From positions 5,948,501 through 6,012,500 of the forward strand of contig NZ_CP077084.1 of assembly GCF_014268275.3 (NCBI RefSeq): DNA of 64,000 nt, written 5' to 3'. This DNA is from Pseudomonas tritici (GTDB lineage Bacteria > Pseudomonadota > Gammaproteobacteria > Pseudomonadales > Pseudomonadaceae). Every line of letters begins with the position of its first letter. Position 1 is the stretch's first letter. A model generated the notes under the pieces. It was not told where the DNA came from and searched no databases. It was given only the letters and a program-made list of their open reading frames with translations. Made by a program: the position numbers and the translations under genes. This document shows, in pieces, positions 45,823 through 55,687 of the stretch.

Positions 45823-46015
45823 CGCTGATCTCCTGAGGTTTGAATATAAAGAAACGGAAAAAAGGACCGGCATTTTCCCTCAGCCACCGCTTGCGGGCAA
45901 TGACAGATACTCACTTGGGCGGTTTTTCCTGTGCTTTGGGCGCCAATCCCTTGCATAAACCTTTAACCGGTTCGTCTAAAGGTTATAGCGGCTGCTTGTA
46001 ACCACCACTTATCGA

Positions 46016-46041
46016 CCAATATCAAAACTTTTTGATATTGG
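46016..46041. promoter_or_regulatory. 26-base perfect palindrome, likely operator of the ArsR-methyltransferase gene
   Basis: CCAATATCAAAA and TTTTGATATTGG are perfect 12-base arms separated by CT. It lies 41 bases before the ArsR-type gene, in the tkt/arsR divergent space. ArsR-family regulators bind such ATxxxA-type palindromes and usually control themselves. Autoregulation and control of metK downstream are inferred. Confidence 0.65.
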
Positions 46042-46081
46042 CCTTGCGGGGTTATCCACCCATCACTAGACTGCTGGCCTT

Positions 46082-47077
46082 ATGAATCTACCCATGCCCT
46101 CACTGCGCCCCGACGACGGCGATGAACTGGCAGCCTTGTGCAAGGCCGCTGGCGATCCGCTGCGTTTGAACGTATTACGCGCGCTGGCCAACGATTCCTT
46201 CGGCGTACTGGAACTGGCGCAGATCTTCGCCATTGGCCAGTCCGGCATGAGTCACCACTTGAAGGTATTGGCCCAGGCCGACCTGGTGGCCACCCGCCGT
46301 GAAGGTAATGCGATTTTCTACCGCCGCGCCCTGCCCCACACCGAACTGCTCGGTGGCAAGCTGCACGCCGCCCTGCTTGAAGAAGTGGACAGCCTGCTGC
46401 TGCCGGGGGATGTGCAGTCCCGCATCGGCCAGGTCCACGGGCAGCGGGCTGCCGCGAGCCAGGATTTTTTCGCACGGGTTGCCGACAAGTTTCGCGCCCA
46501 GCAAGACCTGATTGCCGGCCTTGCCCAATATCGCGACAGCGTACTGGCGCTGCTCGACAAGCTGAGCTTCAGTGATGAGGCCACGGCACTCGAAGTCGGC
46601 CCAGGCGATGGCGGTTTCCTGCCGGAACTGGCTCGGCGTTTTCACCAGGTCACGGCGCTGGACAACAGCCCGGCGATGCTCGAACTGGCGCGCCAGCTCT
46701 GCGAGCGCGAGGCACTGGGCAATGTGCGCCTGCAACTGGCTGATGCATTGAATAGCACAGCGATTAAAGCCGACTGCGTGGTGTTGAACATGGTCTTGCA
46801 CCATTTCGCCGCCCCCGCCGACGCGCTCAAACAAATGGCCGGGTTGCTGCACCCCGGCGGTAGCCTGTTGGTTACGGATTTATGCAGCCACAACCAGAAT
46901 TGGGCCAGGGAGGCCTGCGGTGATCTCTGGTTGGGTTTTGAACAGGACGATCTGGCCCGTTGGGCCACCGCTGCGGGACTCGTTCCCGGGGAAAGCCTCT
47001 ATGTAGGTTTACGTAATGGTTTCCAGATTCAGGTCCGCCATTTTCAGCGGCCGGCTGGCGACACTCACCATCGGTAA
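46082..47077 (+). CDS. ArsR-type regulator fused to a SAM-dependent methyltransferase
   Basis: The 331-residue protein has an ArsR winged helix (residues about 10-95; LELAQIFAIGQSGMSHHLKVL is the recognition region) followed by a class I methyltransferase domain with the SAM motif LEVGPGDGGFLPELA near residue 170 and DCVVLNMVLHHF. The methyltransferase fold could act as the sensor of SAM or S-adenosylhomocysteine. The gene sits 18 bases before metK. SAH-responsive ArsR regulators (SahR type) that control methionine-cycle genes are known in other Proteobacteria, so this is the likely role. An alternative start at 46094 exists. Confidence 0.82.
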   Translation: MNLPMPSLRPDDGDELAALCKAAGDPLRLNVLRALANDSFGVLELAQIFAIGQSGMSHHLKVLAQADLVATRREGNAIFYRRALPHTELLGGKLHAALLEEVDSLLLPGDVQSRIGQVHGQRAAASQDFFARVADKFRAQQDLIAGLAQYRDSVLALLDKLSFSDEATALEVGPGDGGFLPELARRFHQVTALDNSPAMLELARQLCEREALGNVRLQLADALNSTAIKADCVVLNMVLHHFAAPADALKQMAGLLHPGGSLLVTDLCSHNQNWAREACGDLWLGFEQDDLARWATAAGLVPGESLYVGLRNGFQIQVRHFQRPAGDTHHR

Positions 47078-47095
47078 AATCAGGAAAACATCGAG

Positions 47096-48286
47096 ATGAG
47101 CGAATACTCCCTTTTCACCTCCGAGTCCGTGTCTGAAGGGCATCCGGACAAAATCGCCGACCAGATTTCTGACGCGGTGCTGGACGCCATCATTGCTGAA
47201 GACAAGTTCGCCCGTGTGGCGTGCGAGACTCTGGTGAAAACCGGTGTAGCGATCATCGCTGGCGAAGTGACCACCACTGCCTGGGTTGACCTTGAGCAGA
47301 TCGTTCGTGACGTGATCACCGACATCGGCTACAACAGCTCCGACGTCGGCTTCGACGGCGCGACCTGCGGCGTGATGAACATCATCGGCAAGCAATCCCC
47401 GGACATCAACCAGGGTGTCGACCGCGCCAAGCCGGAAGACCAGGGCGCAGGCGACCAGGGCCTGATGTTCGGTTACGCCAGCAACGAAACCGACGTGCTG
47501 ATGCCAGCACCGATCACCTTCTCGCACCAACTGGTGCAGCGCCAGGCCGAAGCCCGTAAATCCGGCCTGTTGCCGTGGTTGCGTCCGGATGCCAAGTCCC
47601 AGGTGACCTGCCGTTATGAAGGCGGCAAAGTCGTCGGTATCGACGCTGTGGTTCTGTCGACCCAGCACAACCCGGACGTGTCCTATGCCGACCTGCGCGA
47701 AGGCGTGATGGAGCTGATCGTCAAGCACGTGCTGCCTGCCGAACTGCTGAGCAAGGACACCCAGTTCCACATCAACCCGACTGGCCAGTTCATCATCGGC
47801 GGCCCGGTAGGCGACTGCGGCTTGACCGGTCGCAAGATCATCGTCGACAGCTACGGCGGCATGGCCCGTCACGGCGGTGGCGCGTTCTCGGGTAAAGACC
47901 CTTCCAAAGTTGACCGTTCGGCCGCCTACGCCGGCCGTTACGTGGCCAAGAACATCGTCGCAGCCGGCCTGGCCGAGCGTTGCGAGATTCAGGTTTCCTA
48001 CGCCATCGGCGTGGCCCAGCCTACGTCGATCTCGCTGAATACCTTCGGCACCGGCAAGATCGGCGATGACAAGATCGTGAAACTGGTGCGTGAGATCTTC
48101 GACCTGCGCCCTTACGCGATCACCACCATGCTCGACCTGCTGCACCCGATGTACCAGGAAACCGCAGCCTATGGCCACTTCGGTCGTACCCCTGCGCAGA
48201 AGACTGTCGGCGACGACACCTTCACCACCTTCACCTGGGAAAAAACCGACCGCGCCAACGACCTGCGGACTGCCGCCGGCCTGTAA
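47096..48286 (+). CDS. metK: S-adenosylmethionine synthetase
   Basis: The 396-residue enzyme makes S-adenosylmethionine from methionine and ATP. It has [17 protein letters not shown] at the N terminus, [12 protein letters not shown] near residue 115 and [19 protein letters not shown] near 255, the signature motifs. AGGAAAACATCGAG precedes the ATG. It follows the ArsR-methyltransferase gene by 18 bases and is followed by a strong terminator, so the two form one operon. Confidence 0.97.
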   Translation: MSEYSLFTSESVSEGHPDKIADQISDAVLDAIIAEDKFARVACETLVKTGVAIIAGEVTTTAWVDLEQIVRDVITDIGYNSSDVGFDGATCGVMNIIGKQSPDINQGVDRAKPEDQGAGDQGLMFGYASNETDVLMPAPITFSHQLVQRQAEARKSGLLPWLRPDAKSQVTCRYEGGKVVGIDAVVLSTQHNPDVSYADLREGVMELIVKHVLPAELLSKDTQFHINPTGQFIIGGPVGDCGLTGRKIIVDSYGGMARHGGGAFSGKDPSKVDRSAAYAGRYVAKNIVAAGLAERCEIQVSYAIGVAQPTSISLNTFGTGKIGDDKIVKLVREIFDLRPYAITTMLDLLHPMYQETAAYGHFGRTPAQKTVGDDTFTTFTWEKTDRANDLRTAAGL

Positions 48287-48301
48287 TCGCTCCTGGTACA
48301 C

Positions 48302-48337
48302 AAAAGCCCTGCCGGGTTCGCCTGGCGGGGCTTTTTA
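48302..48337 (+). terminator. metK terminator
   Basis: AAAAGCCCTGCC and GGCGGGGCTTTTT form a stem around GGGTTCGCCT, with a T-run at the end. Just after the metK stop. Confidence 0.9.
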
Positions 48338-48508
48338 TTGCACGGCAATTCGCGCGACGACCTTCACATTTTTTGGATCCAAACCTTGCAGGCACAATGA
48401 TGGCGCTCTAGAATCCGCGCCCTCTCGGGCCCTCTACCTTATTTGGATATTGCCCTGCGCCAGCCCGGGATAGACACGTGCGCAGGCAATCGAACATTGA
48501 GGTTTTTC

Positions 48509-48859
48509 ATGCGCATCTCCACGCTCGCCCCTGCCGCCCTGCTGCTCAGCCTGTTCGCCCTGCCGGTAAACGCCGCCGACCTGAGCGCACTGAGTGGCGC
48601 CCTGGGCGCCCAACTGGGTGGCGGCAATTCCGGCGACTGCCAGAAGCAATCTGCAGACCTGCAAACCAAGATCGATGTCGCCGAAGCCCAAAAGGACAAG
48701 CTGAAAGTGAAGGCTTTCAAAGCCGCGCAGGACCAGATCAACAAAGGTTGCAACAAACTCTCTGAAGCCCAGGCCAAAGCCGACGCCAAGCAGCAAAACC
48801 AGGAGGCCAAGGCCGATAAGCCCGACGCAGTGAAAGCCCTGGGCGGTCTGTTCAAGTAA
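48509..48859 (+). CDS. Small secreted protein, paralogous to the DUF1090 protein
   Basis: The 116-residue protein has a signal peptide (MRISTLAPAALLLSLFALPVNA) and a Lys/Gln/Ala-rich helical mature part. Two cysteines are separated by exactly 36 residues (DCQKQ…NKGC), the same spacing as in the DUF1090 protein at 50659-51054, suggesting a common fold with a disulfide-clamped helical hairpin. Function unknown. GAGG lies before the ATG at 48509. Own terminator follows. Confidence 0.7.
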   Translation: MRISTLAPAALLLSLFALPVNAADLSALSGALGAQLGGGNSGDCQKQSADLQTKIDVAEAQKDKLKVKAFKAAQDQINKGCNKLSEAQAKADAKQQNQEAKADKPDAVKALGGLFK

Positions 48860-48875
48860 ATAGAAACACCCAGTA

Positions 48876-48904
48876 AAAAGCCTCGCACTGTCGGGGCTTT
48901 TTTG
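48876..48904 (+). terminator. Terminator after the small secreted protein
   Basis: AAAAGCCTCG-cactgt-CGGGGCTTTTTT has one G-T pair and a six-T tail. Good rho-independent form. Confidence 0.85.
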
Positions 48905-48924
48905 TGCCCGCGAGGATCATTTAG

Positions 48925-50619
<1,695 letters not shown>

Positions 50620-50658
50620 ACCGCAGCCGGCCACCAGATTGCGACCTTGGAGCCCCAC

Positions 50659-51054
50659 ATGAAATTTCTAGCACCGCTTGCCCTATTGACCGTCGCAAGC
50701 TTCATGACCACTCCGCTGCTGGCTGCGGAGGACGTACCGCAGCTCACCGGCTGCGCCGCCAAGCGCCAAGCCATCAGCACCCAGATCGAACAGGCCAAGG
50801 CCCACGGCAACAGTGCGCAACAAGCCGGCCTGGAAAAAGCCCTGAGCGAAGTCACCGCCAACTGCACCGACGCATCCCTGAAGAAGGAGCGGGAAAACAA
50901 GGTGCTCGACGCCAAGCATGAGGTCAGCCGCCGTCAGGCCGATCTGGACAAGGCCATGAAAAAAGGCGACGCGGACAAGATCAACAAACGTAAGGACAAG
51001 CTCGCCGAGTCCCGCAAGGAACTGCAGGATGCCGTGGAGGAGCTCGACCAGTAA
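50659..51054 (+). CDS. DUF1090 (YqjC-like) periplasmic protein
   Basis: The 131-residue protein has a signal peptide (MKFLAPLALLTVASF..., cut after LLA near residue 22) and a charged, coiled-coil mature part. Two cysteines lie 36 residues apart (GCAAK…TANC), then a Lys/Glu-rich helix (KRKDKLAESRKELQDAVEEL). This fits DUF1090/YqjC, a periplasmic protein with no defined reaction. TTGGAG lies before the ATG. Confidence 0.82.
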   Translation: MKFLAPLALLTVASFMTTPLLAAEDVPQLTGCAAKRQAISTQIEQAKAHGNSAQQAGLEKALSEVTANCTDASLKKERENKVLDAKHEVSRRQADLDKAMKKGDADKINKRKDKLAESRKELQDAVEELDQ

Positions 51055-51060
51055 AACCGA

Positions 51061-51510
51061 TCAGTGGTCGCGGAACTGCTTATGGCAGGCGCTGCAGGCA
51101 TCTTCAACTTTTTGCACCGCTGGCCCCAGGTTGCTCGCCTTGTAAGGCTGCACTTGGCTGGCGGTCACCAATTCACCGGTGGCCGCCTCAAGGTCGCGGG
51201 CCAATTGCTGGAATTGCGCCTGTTTCTGCCAGACATCGTCCTTGGCGCTGGTGTGATCTTCTTCGCGCACGCTTGGAAAATGCTTCCACGGCTCGTGGGA
51301 CAACGCATCCAGTTTGACCGCACCTTCGGCAAATTTCGCGCCGTCGAACGGGAGGCGTCCACGCAACATGCCGCCCAGGTCTTCGCCGGTCTTGAGCATC
51401 TGCTTGAAGATCGCCTTGCGTTGGCCCAGCGGCGAATTCGGATCAACGCCGCCACAGGCGGACAGTGTCAGGCAGGCCAGCAGTACAACGGTCAGTCTTT
51501 TAAAAGTCAT
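51061..51510 (-). CDS. Class II cytochrome c (cytochrome c'-like) lipoprotein
   Basis: The 149-residue protein ends with the haem site CSACHKQFRDH, the C-terminal CxxCH of the four-helix cytochrome c' family. The N terminus has a lipobox LTLSAC, so it is probably anchored in a membrane facing the periplasm. The ATG at 51510 (MTFKRLTVVLLACL) gives a clean signal; the frame extends 20 codons upstream. It converges with the DUF1090 gene, six bases apart. Electron transfer or gas binding is inferred. Confidence 0.82.
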   Translation of the reverse strand: MTFKRLTVVLLACLTLSACGGVDPNSPLGQRKAIFKQMLKTGEDLGGMLRGRLPFDGAKFAEGAVKLDALSHEPWKHFPSVREEDHTSAKDDVWQKQAQFQQLARDLEAATGELVTASQVQPYKASNLGPAVQKVEDACSACHKQFRDH

Positions 51511-51639
51511 GGTGGCTTCGAGGTCACGGGAAACGGCGGCCAGTATCCTCGCCCCGCCCGCAAAGACCAATAGCCCTATTATTAATAAGGGTTGCCAAAA
51601 AGCGCTGCGACGTGGGCAATCGCTTCAGGAATTATTTGT

Positions 51640-52824
51640 ATGAATGTCAGCTTGAAACCCTGGAGCCGCCGCCTGGCGTGGGCTCTACCGATGATCGCGC
51701 TACTGGCCGGCTGCGACGCGGGCAAAGAAACAGCCAAGGATGAAACGTCCAAGCCTCACGCCGTCGCCACCTATGTCAGTGCGCCGTGGGAAGCCTTGCC
51801 AGCAGTGTCCGACAGCGACCTGCTGGCCGGCTTCGAATCCTGGCGCAGCGCCTGCCAACGCCTCAAGGCCGACCCGGTATGGGGCGCGACCTGTGCGGCA
51901 GCCGCCACGGTCCCGAGCAACGCAGTGGCAGTGCGCGGTTTTCTAAAAGAGCGCCTGGATGTGTTCGGTCTGCGCTCGGCCGACAACACCCCGAACGGTT
52001 TGATAACCGGCTACTACGAACCGGTCTACCCCGGCAGCCTGACCAAGACCGCCAAAGCCAACGTGCCTGTGTACGGCGTGCCAGACGACCTGATCATCGT
52101 CAACCTGGAAAGCATCTACCCCGAGCTCAAGGGCAAGCGTCTGCGGGGTCGCCTGGAAGGTCGCGTACTCAAGCCCTATGACGATGCCAGCGCCATCAAC
52201 GGCCAGGGTTCAACCGCCAAACCGATTGCCTGGCTGACAGACCCGATGGACCTGCAATTCCTGCAAATCCAGGGCTCGGGCCGGATTCAACTGGCGGGCG
52301 GGCGCCAACTTCGTGTCGGTTACGGCGACCAGAATGGCTACCCTTACCGCCCGATCGGTCGCTGGCTGGTGGAGCAAGGCGAGTTGAAGAAAGAAGACGT
52401 GACCATGGGTGCCATCAGCGCCTGGGCCAAGGCGCATCCGCAGCGTATTCCGGAACTGCTGGCGAGTAACCCGAGCTATGTGTTCTTCAGCGCCCGCCCC
52501 GATAGCAACGAAGGCCCGCGCGGCTCCTTGAACGTGCCACTGACCCCTGGCTACAGCGTAGCGGTGGATCGCAAGGTGATTCCGTTGGGCAGTCTGTTGT
52601 GGCTGTCGACCACCAAGCCGGATGGCTCGCCGATCACGAGACCCGTGGCCGCACAGGACACCGGCGGAGCAATCACCGGTGAAGTGCGCGCGGACCTGTT
52701 CTGGGGCACCGGCGATGCAGCCGGTGAACTGGCGGGCAATATGAAACAGCAGGGCCAGATCTGGATGCTGTGGCCCAAGGGCGCAGCGTTGCCGCAAGTG
52801 CCGGATGCACCTGTCGGAAGCTGA
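51640..52824 (+). CDS. mltA: Membrane-bound lytic murein transglycosylase A
   Basis: The 394-residue outer-membrane lipoprotein has a lipobox (IALLAGC) and the MltA/3D fold: LITGYYEPVYPGS near residue 125, FLQIQGSGRIQL near 208, and the C-terminal 3D box AAQDTGGAITGEVRADLFWG with the catalytic Asp. It cleaves peptidoglycan glycan chains to 1,6-anhydro ends. AGGA lies 11 bases before the ATG. Monocistronic. Confidence 0.93.
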   Translation: MNVSLKPWSRRLAWALPMIALLAGCDAGKETAKDETSKPHAVATYVSAPWEALPAVSDSDLLAGFESWRSACQRLKADPVWGATCAAAATVPSNAVAVRGFLKERLDVFGLRSADNTPNGLITGYYEPVYPGSLTKTAKANVPVYGVPDDLIIVNLESIYPELKGKRLRGRLEGRVLKPYDDASAINGQGSTAKPIAWLTDPMDLQFLQIQGSGRIQLAGGRQLRVGYGDQNGYPYRPIGRWLVEQGELKKEDVTMGAISAWAKAHPQRIPELLASNPSYVFFSARPDSNEGPRGSLNVPLTPGYSVAVDRKVIPLGSLLWLSTTKPDGSPITRPVAAQDTGGAITGEVRADLFWGTGDAAGELAGNMKQQGQIWMLWPKGAALPQVPDAPVGS

Positions 52825-52838
52825 CAGACACTGAAGAT

Positions 52839-52879
52839 CAAATGTGGGAGCGGCGGTGCGACTTGCTCGCTCCCACAGC
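52839..52879. repeat. Degenerate REP after mltA
   Basis: AATGTGGGAGCGGCGGTGCG and CTTGCTCGCTCCCACAG form an imperfect inverted pair with almost no centre. Lies between convergent mltA and the MAPEG gene. Confidence 0.65.
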
Positions 52880-52896
52880 AGGATTCGCGTCAACCG

Positions 52897-53283
52897 TTAG
52901 ATCGAGACAAAGAAGAAGCTCGCAATCAACGCCATGCCCACCGCCCACACCACCGAGCGCAGCATCGCCCAGTCCGCCAGGTAGCAAATGATGTACAACA
53001 AGCGGCTGGTGATAAACAGCACGGCCAGCACGTTAATGGTCACCAATTCAGCCGTACCGGCCAGGTGCGCGACGATAACCGCCGCCGCAAATGCCGGGGT
53101 GACTTCAAAGCTGTTGAGTTGTGCACTGTGGGCTCGCTTGGCAGCCCCGTCGAGCGTCTCGAGGAATGCACGCGGGTCGTGGTTGTGGCGCGGCCGAAAC
53201 TTTCCGCCGCTGAACTTGGCCACGCCGGTACACAGGTAAGGCAGAAAAATTGCGATCAACACACACCAGAAAGCGACCGTCAT
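52897..53283 (-). CDS. MAPEG-family membrane protein
   Basis: The 128-residue protein has about four hydrophobic segments and the MAPEG landmarks RAFLETLDGAAKRAHSAQLNSFE near residue 40 and FITSRLLYIICYLADW near 95. Relatives are membrane glutathione transferases or peroxidases, but bacterial short MAPEG proteins have no proven substrate. AAGGA lies before the ATG. Single gene. Confidence 0.85.
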   Translation of the reverse strand: MTVAFWCVLIAIFLPYLCTGVAKFSGGKFRPRHNHDPRAFLETLDGAAKRAHSAQLNSFEVTPAFAAAVIVAHLAGTAELVTINVLAVLFITSRLLYIICYLADWAMLRSVVWAVGMALIASFFFVSI

Positions 53284-53475
53284 GACTCATTCCTTTTTTA
53301 GTTTTAAACAGCGATTAGAGTTTTAGCACTGAAAACACCAGGCCGCACCCTACCGCTATGAACCGTAGCGTGTGGAAAGGTTCTATGGCCTTTTACCTCG
53401 CAGTTTGCAACATCCCGCCGTCGCGGCGGTCCATCCCCTCACCCACGTTTCCCCCTCAACTTCCAAGGACCCCGG

Positions 53476-54735
53476 ATGCTTGAACTTGTCGCCGCCTTCA
53501 TTTGCCTCACCAGCCTGCTCACCTATGTGAACTTCCGATTTATCGGCCTGCCGCCCACCATCGGCGTGATGGTCACGGCCCTGATATTTTCCCTGTTCTT
53601 GCAAGGCTTGAGCCTGCTCGGCTACCCAGGACTGGAAGAGCGCATCCAGCAGTTGATCGGCCAGATCGACTTTGGCGATTTGCTGATGAACTGGATGCTC
53701 TCATTCTTGCTGTTCGCCGGCGCGTTGCACGTCAACCTGAACGACCTACGCAGTTACCGCTGGCCCATCGGCCTGCTGGCGACCTTTGGCGTATTGATCG
53801 CCACCGCGGTGATCGGCAGCCTGGCGTATTACATTTTTGCCCTGTTCGGCTGGCACGTCAGTTTCCTCTACTGCCTGCTGTTCGGCGCACTGATCTCGCC
53901 CACCGACCCGATTGCGGTGCTCGGTGTGTTGCGTACCGCCAATGCCTCAAAACCGTTGAAAACCACCATCGTCGGCGAATCATTATTCAACGACGGCACT
54001 GCAGTGGTGGTCTTCACCGTGCTATTGGGCATCGCACAGCTGGGCGAAACGCCGACCGTGGGCGCCACCGCGATGCTCTTCGCCCATGAAGCCATTGGCG
54101 GCGTGGTGTTCGGTGGCCTCATCGGCTACCTGGTGTACCTGATGATCAAGAGCATCGAGCAGCACCAGATTGAGGTAATGCTGACACTCGCCCTGGTGAT
54201 CGGCGGCTCAGCGATGGCCACCGAGCTACACGTCTCCGCTCCAATTGCGATGGTGGTAGCCGGCCTGATCATCGGCAACCTGGGCCGCCAGTTGGCGATG
54301 AACGACATGACCCGCCGCTACCTCGACGGTTTCTGGGAATTGCTCGATGACATGCTCAACGCCCTGCTGTTCGCCTTGATCGGCATGGAGCTGCTGTTGC
54401 TGCCCTTCAACTGGCTGCACGTGTTCGCTGCCAGCTTGCTGGCGGTGGCAATCCTGTTGTCACGCCTGTTGACCGTGGCCCCGGCGATCCTGTTGCTGCG
54501 GCGCTGGCGCACGGTGCCACGCGGCACCATCCGCATCCTCACCTGGGGTGGTTTGCGCGGCGGAGTTTCCGTGGCACTGGCATTGGCCTTGCCGCTGGGC
54601 CCGGAGCGCGACCTGCTGCTGAGCATCACCTACATCGTGGTGCTGTCATCAATCCTGTTGCAGGGTTTGAGCATCGGCAAGCTGGTCAAGCGCGTAACCC
54701 GGGACGAGCCCCAGGCTACGCCTGACGCTCACTGA
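53476..54735 (+). CDS. NhaP-type Na+/H+ antiporter (CPA1)
   Basis: The 419-residue membrane protein has about 12 hydrophobic segments and CPA1 motifs: LISPTDPIAVLGVL, VGESLFNDGTAVVVF (the ND pair that binds the cation) and TWGGLRGGVSVALAL. It expels Na+ or K+ in exchange for protons and has no long cytoplasmic tail. Its 3' end overlaps the formate-channel gene on the other strand by seven bases. Confidence 0.9.
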   Translation: MLELVAAFICLTSLLTYVNFRFIGLPPTIGVMVTALIFSLFLQGLSLLGYPGLEERIQQLIGQIDFGDLLMNWMLSFLLFAGALHVNLNDLRSYRWPIGLLATFGVLIATAVIGSLAYYIFALFGWHVSFLYCLLFGALISPTDPIAVLGVLRTANASKPLKTTIVGESLFNDGTAVVVFTVLLGIAQLGETPTVGATAMLFAHEAIGGVVFGGLIGYLVYLMIKSIEQHQIEVMLTLALVIGGSAMATELHVSAPIAMVVAGLIIGNLGRQLAMNDMTRRYLDGFWELLDDMLNALLFALIGMELLLLPFNWLHVFAASLLAVAILLSRLLTVAPAILLLRRWRTVPRGTIRILTWGGLRGGVSVALALALPLGPERDLLLSITYIVVLSSILLQGLSIGKLVKRVTRDEPQATPDAH

Positions 54736-55616
54736 TCCTTGTTGATCTGCTGCGGATGCCTAGGGTCCGCAGCTTTCTTGCCCGGCAGGCTGCCTTCGCT
54801 GCGAATCTGCGCATGACTGATCAGCGCAAAGATAAAGCTGCCACCAATGATGTTGCCGGCCAGGGTCGGCCCGGCAAACACCAACCAGAAATCCTTCCAC
54901 GGCAACTCGCCTGCAAATACCAGATACGAGACCTCTGCCGAACCCACGACGATGTGAGTGAAGTCCCCCAGCGCCATGAGATAGGTGATCAGGATAATGA
55001 TGAACATCTTGGCGCTTTCCATGGAGGGGATCATCCAGACCATGGTGGCGATCATCCAGCCGGAAATGATGCCCTTGGCAAACATCTGGCCGGCATCGTT
55101 TTCCATGATCTTGCGCCCAATGTCGAGGAAGGCCATGTCGGTCTTGGTGTCAAAGATCGGCAGGTGCAACATCACGTAAGCCACCAGCAAAGTGCCACAC
55201 AGGTTGCCCACCAGCACCACGGTCCATAACCGTAACAGGCGTCCCGCGTTGCCGAGGGTGGGCTTGCTCATCACGGGCAGCACGGCGGTCAGCGTGTTTT
55301 CGGTGAACAGTTGCTGGCGCGCCAAAATGACCGCCAGGAAGCCCGCGCAGTAGCCGAAGCTGGCAATAACCTTGAATCCTTCGCCGTCCGGCAGGCGCGA
55401 ATTGAGTAGCCCCATCGCCATCAATGAAAGGCCCATGGTCAGGCCAGCAGCCAACGCCGACCACCACAACGCAGCCACATTACGCTCCAGCTCCTGGTCG
55501 CCCTGAGTGCGGATGATTTCATGCAGCACCGCCGCACGGGGCGGCTGGTTTTTGTCGACGTCCTGCTGCTCTTCCTGCGACAGATTAGCGGTTTTGCCTG
55601 ATTCGTCAGTGGCCAT
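54729..55616 (-). CDS. Formate/nitrite transporter-family channel (YfdC-like)
   Basis: The 295-residue protein has six hydrophobic segments from about residue 45. FNT-type features are TENTLTAVLPV and the second-half LGDFTHIVVGSAEV. The long hydrophilic N terminus (KTANLSQEEQQDVDKNQPPRAA) is a feature of the YfdC branch, whose substrate is not settled. Stop lies inside the end of the convergent antiporter gene. Confidence 0.85.
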   Translation of the reverse strand: MATDESGKTANLSQEEQQDVDKNQPPRAAVLHEIIRTQGDQELERNVAALWWSALAAGLTMGLSLMAMGLLNSRLPDGEGFKVIASFGYCAGFLAVILARQQLFTENTLTAVLPVMSKPTLGNAGRLLRLWTVVLVGNLCGTLLVAYVMLHLPIFDTKTDMAFLDIGRKIMENDAGQMFAKGIISGWMIATMVWMIPSMESAKMFIIILITYLMALGDFTHIVVGSAEVSYLVFAGELPWKDFWLVFAGPTLAGNIIGGSFIFALISHAQIRSEGSLPGKKAADPRHPQQINKDQ

Positions 55617-55687
55617 GATTATCCAGAGTCCAAGGGGTGCCTGTAGCTACGACACGCCGCCACAGTGGCTGTTCAGTGGCCAAGCAA

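Noticed and set aside
43081-45828. A 915-codon open frame on the plus strand
   Set aside because: It lies antisense to epd and tkt, both full-length and well conserved. Its Gly/Val/Ala/His/Arg-rich translation is the usual mirror of GC-rich coding DNA, and it crosses a REP pair.
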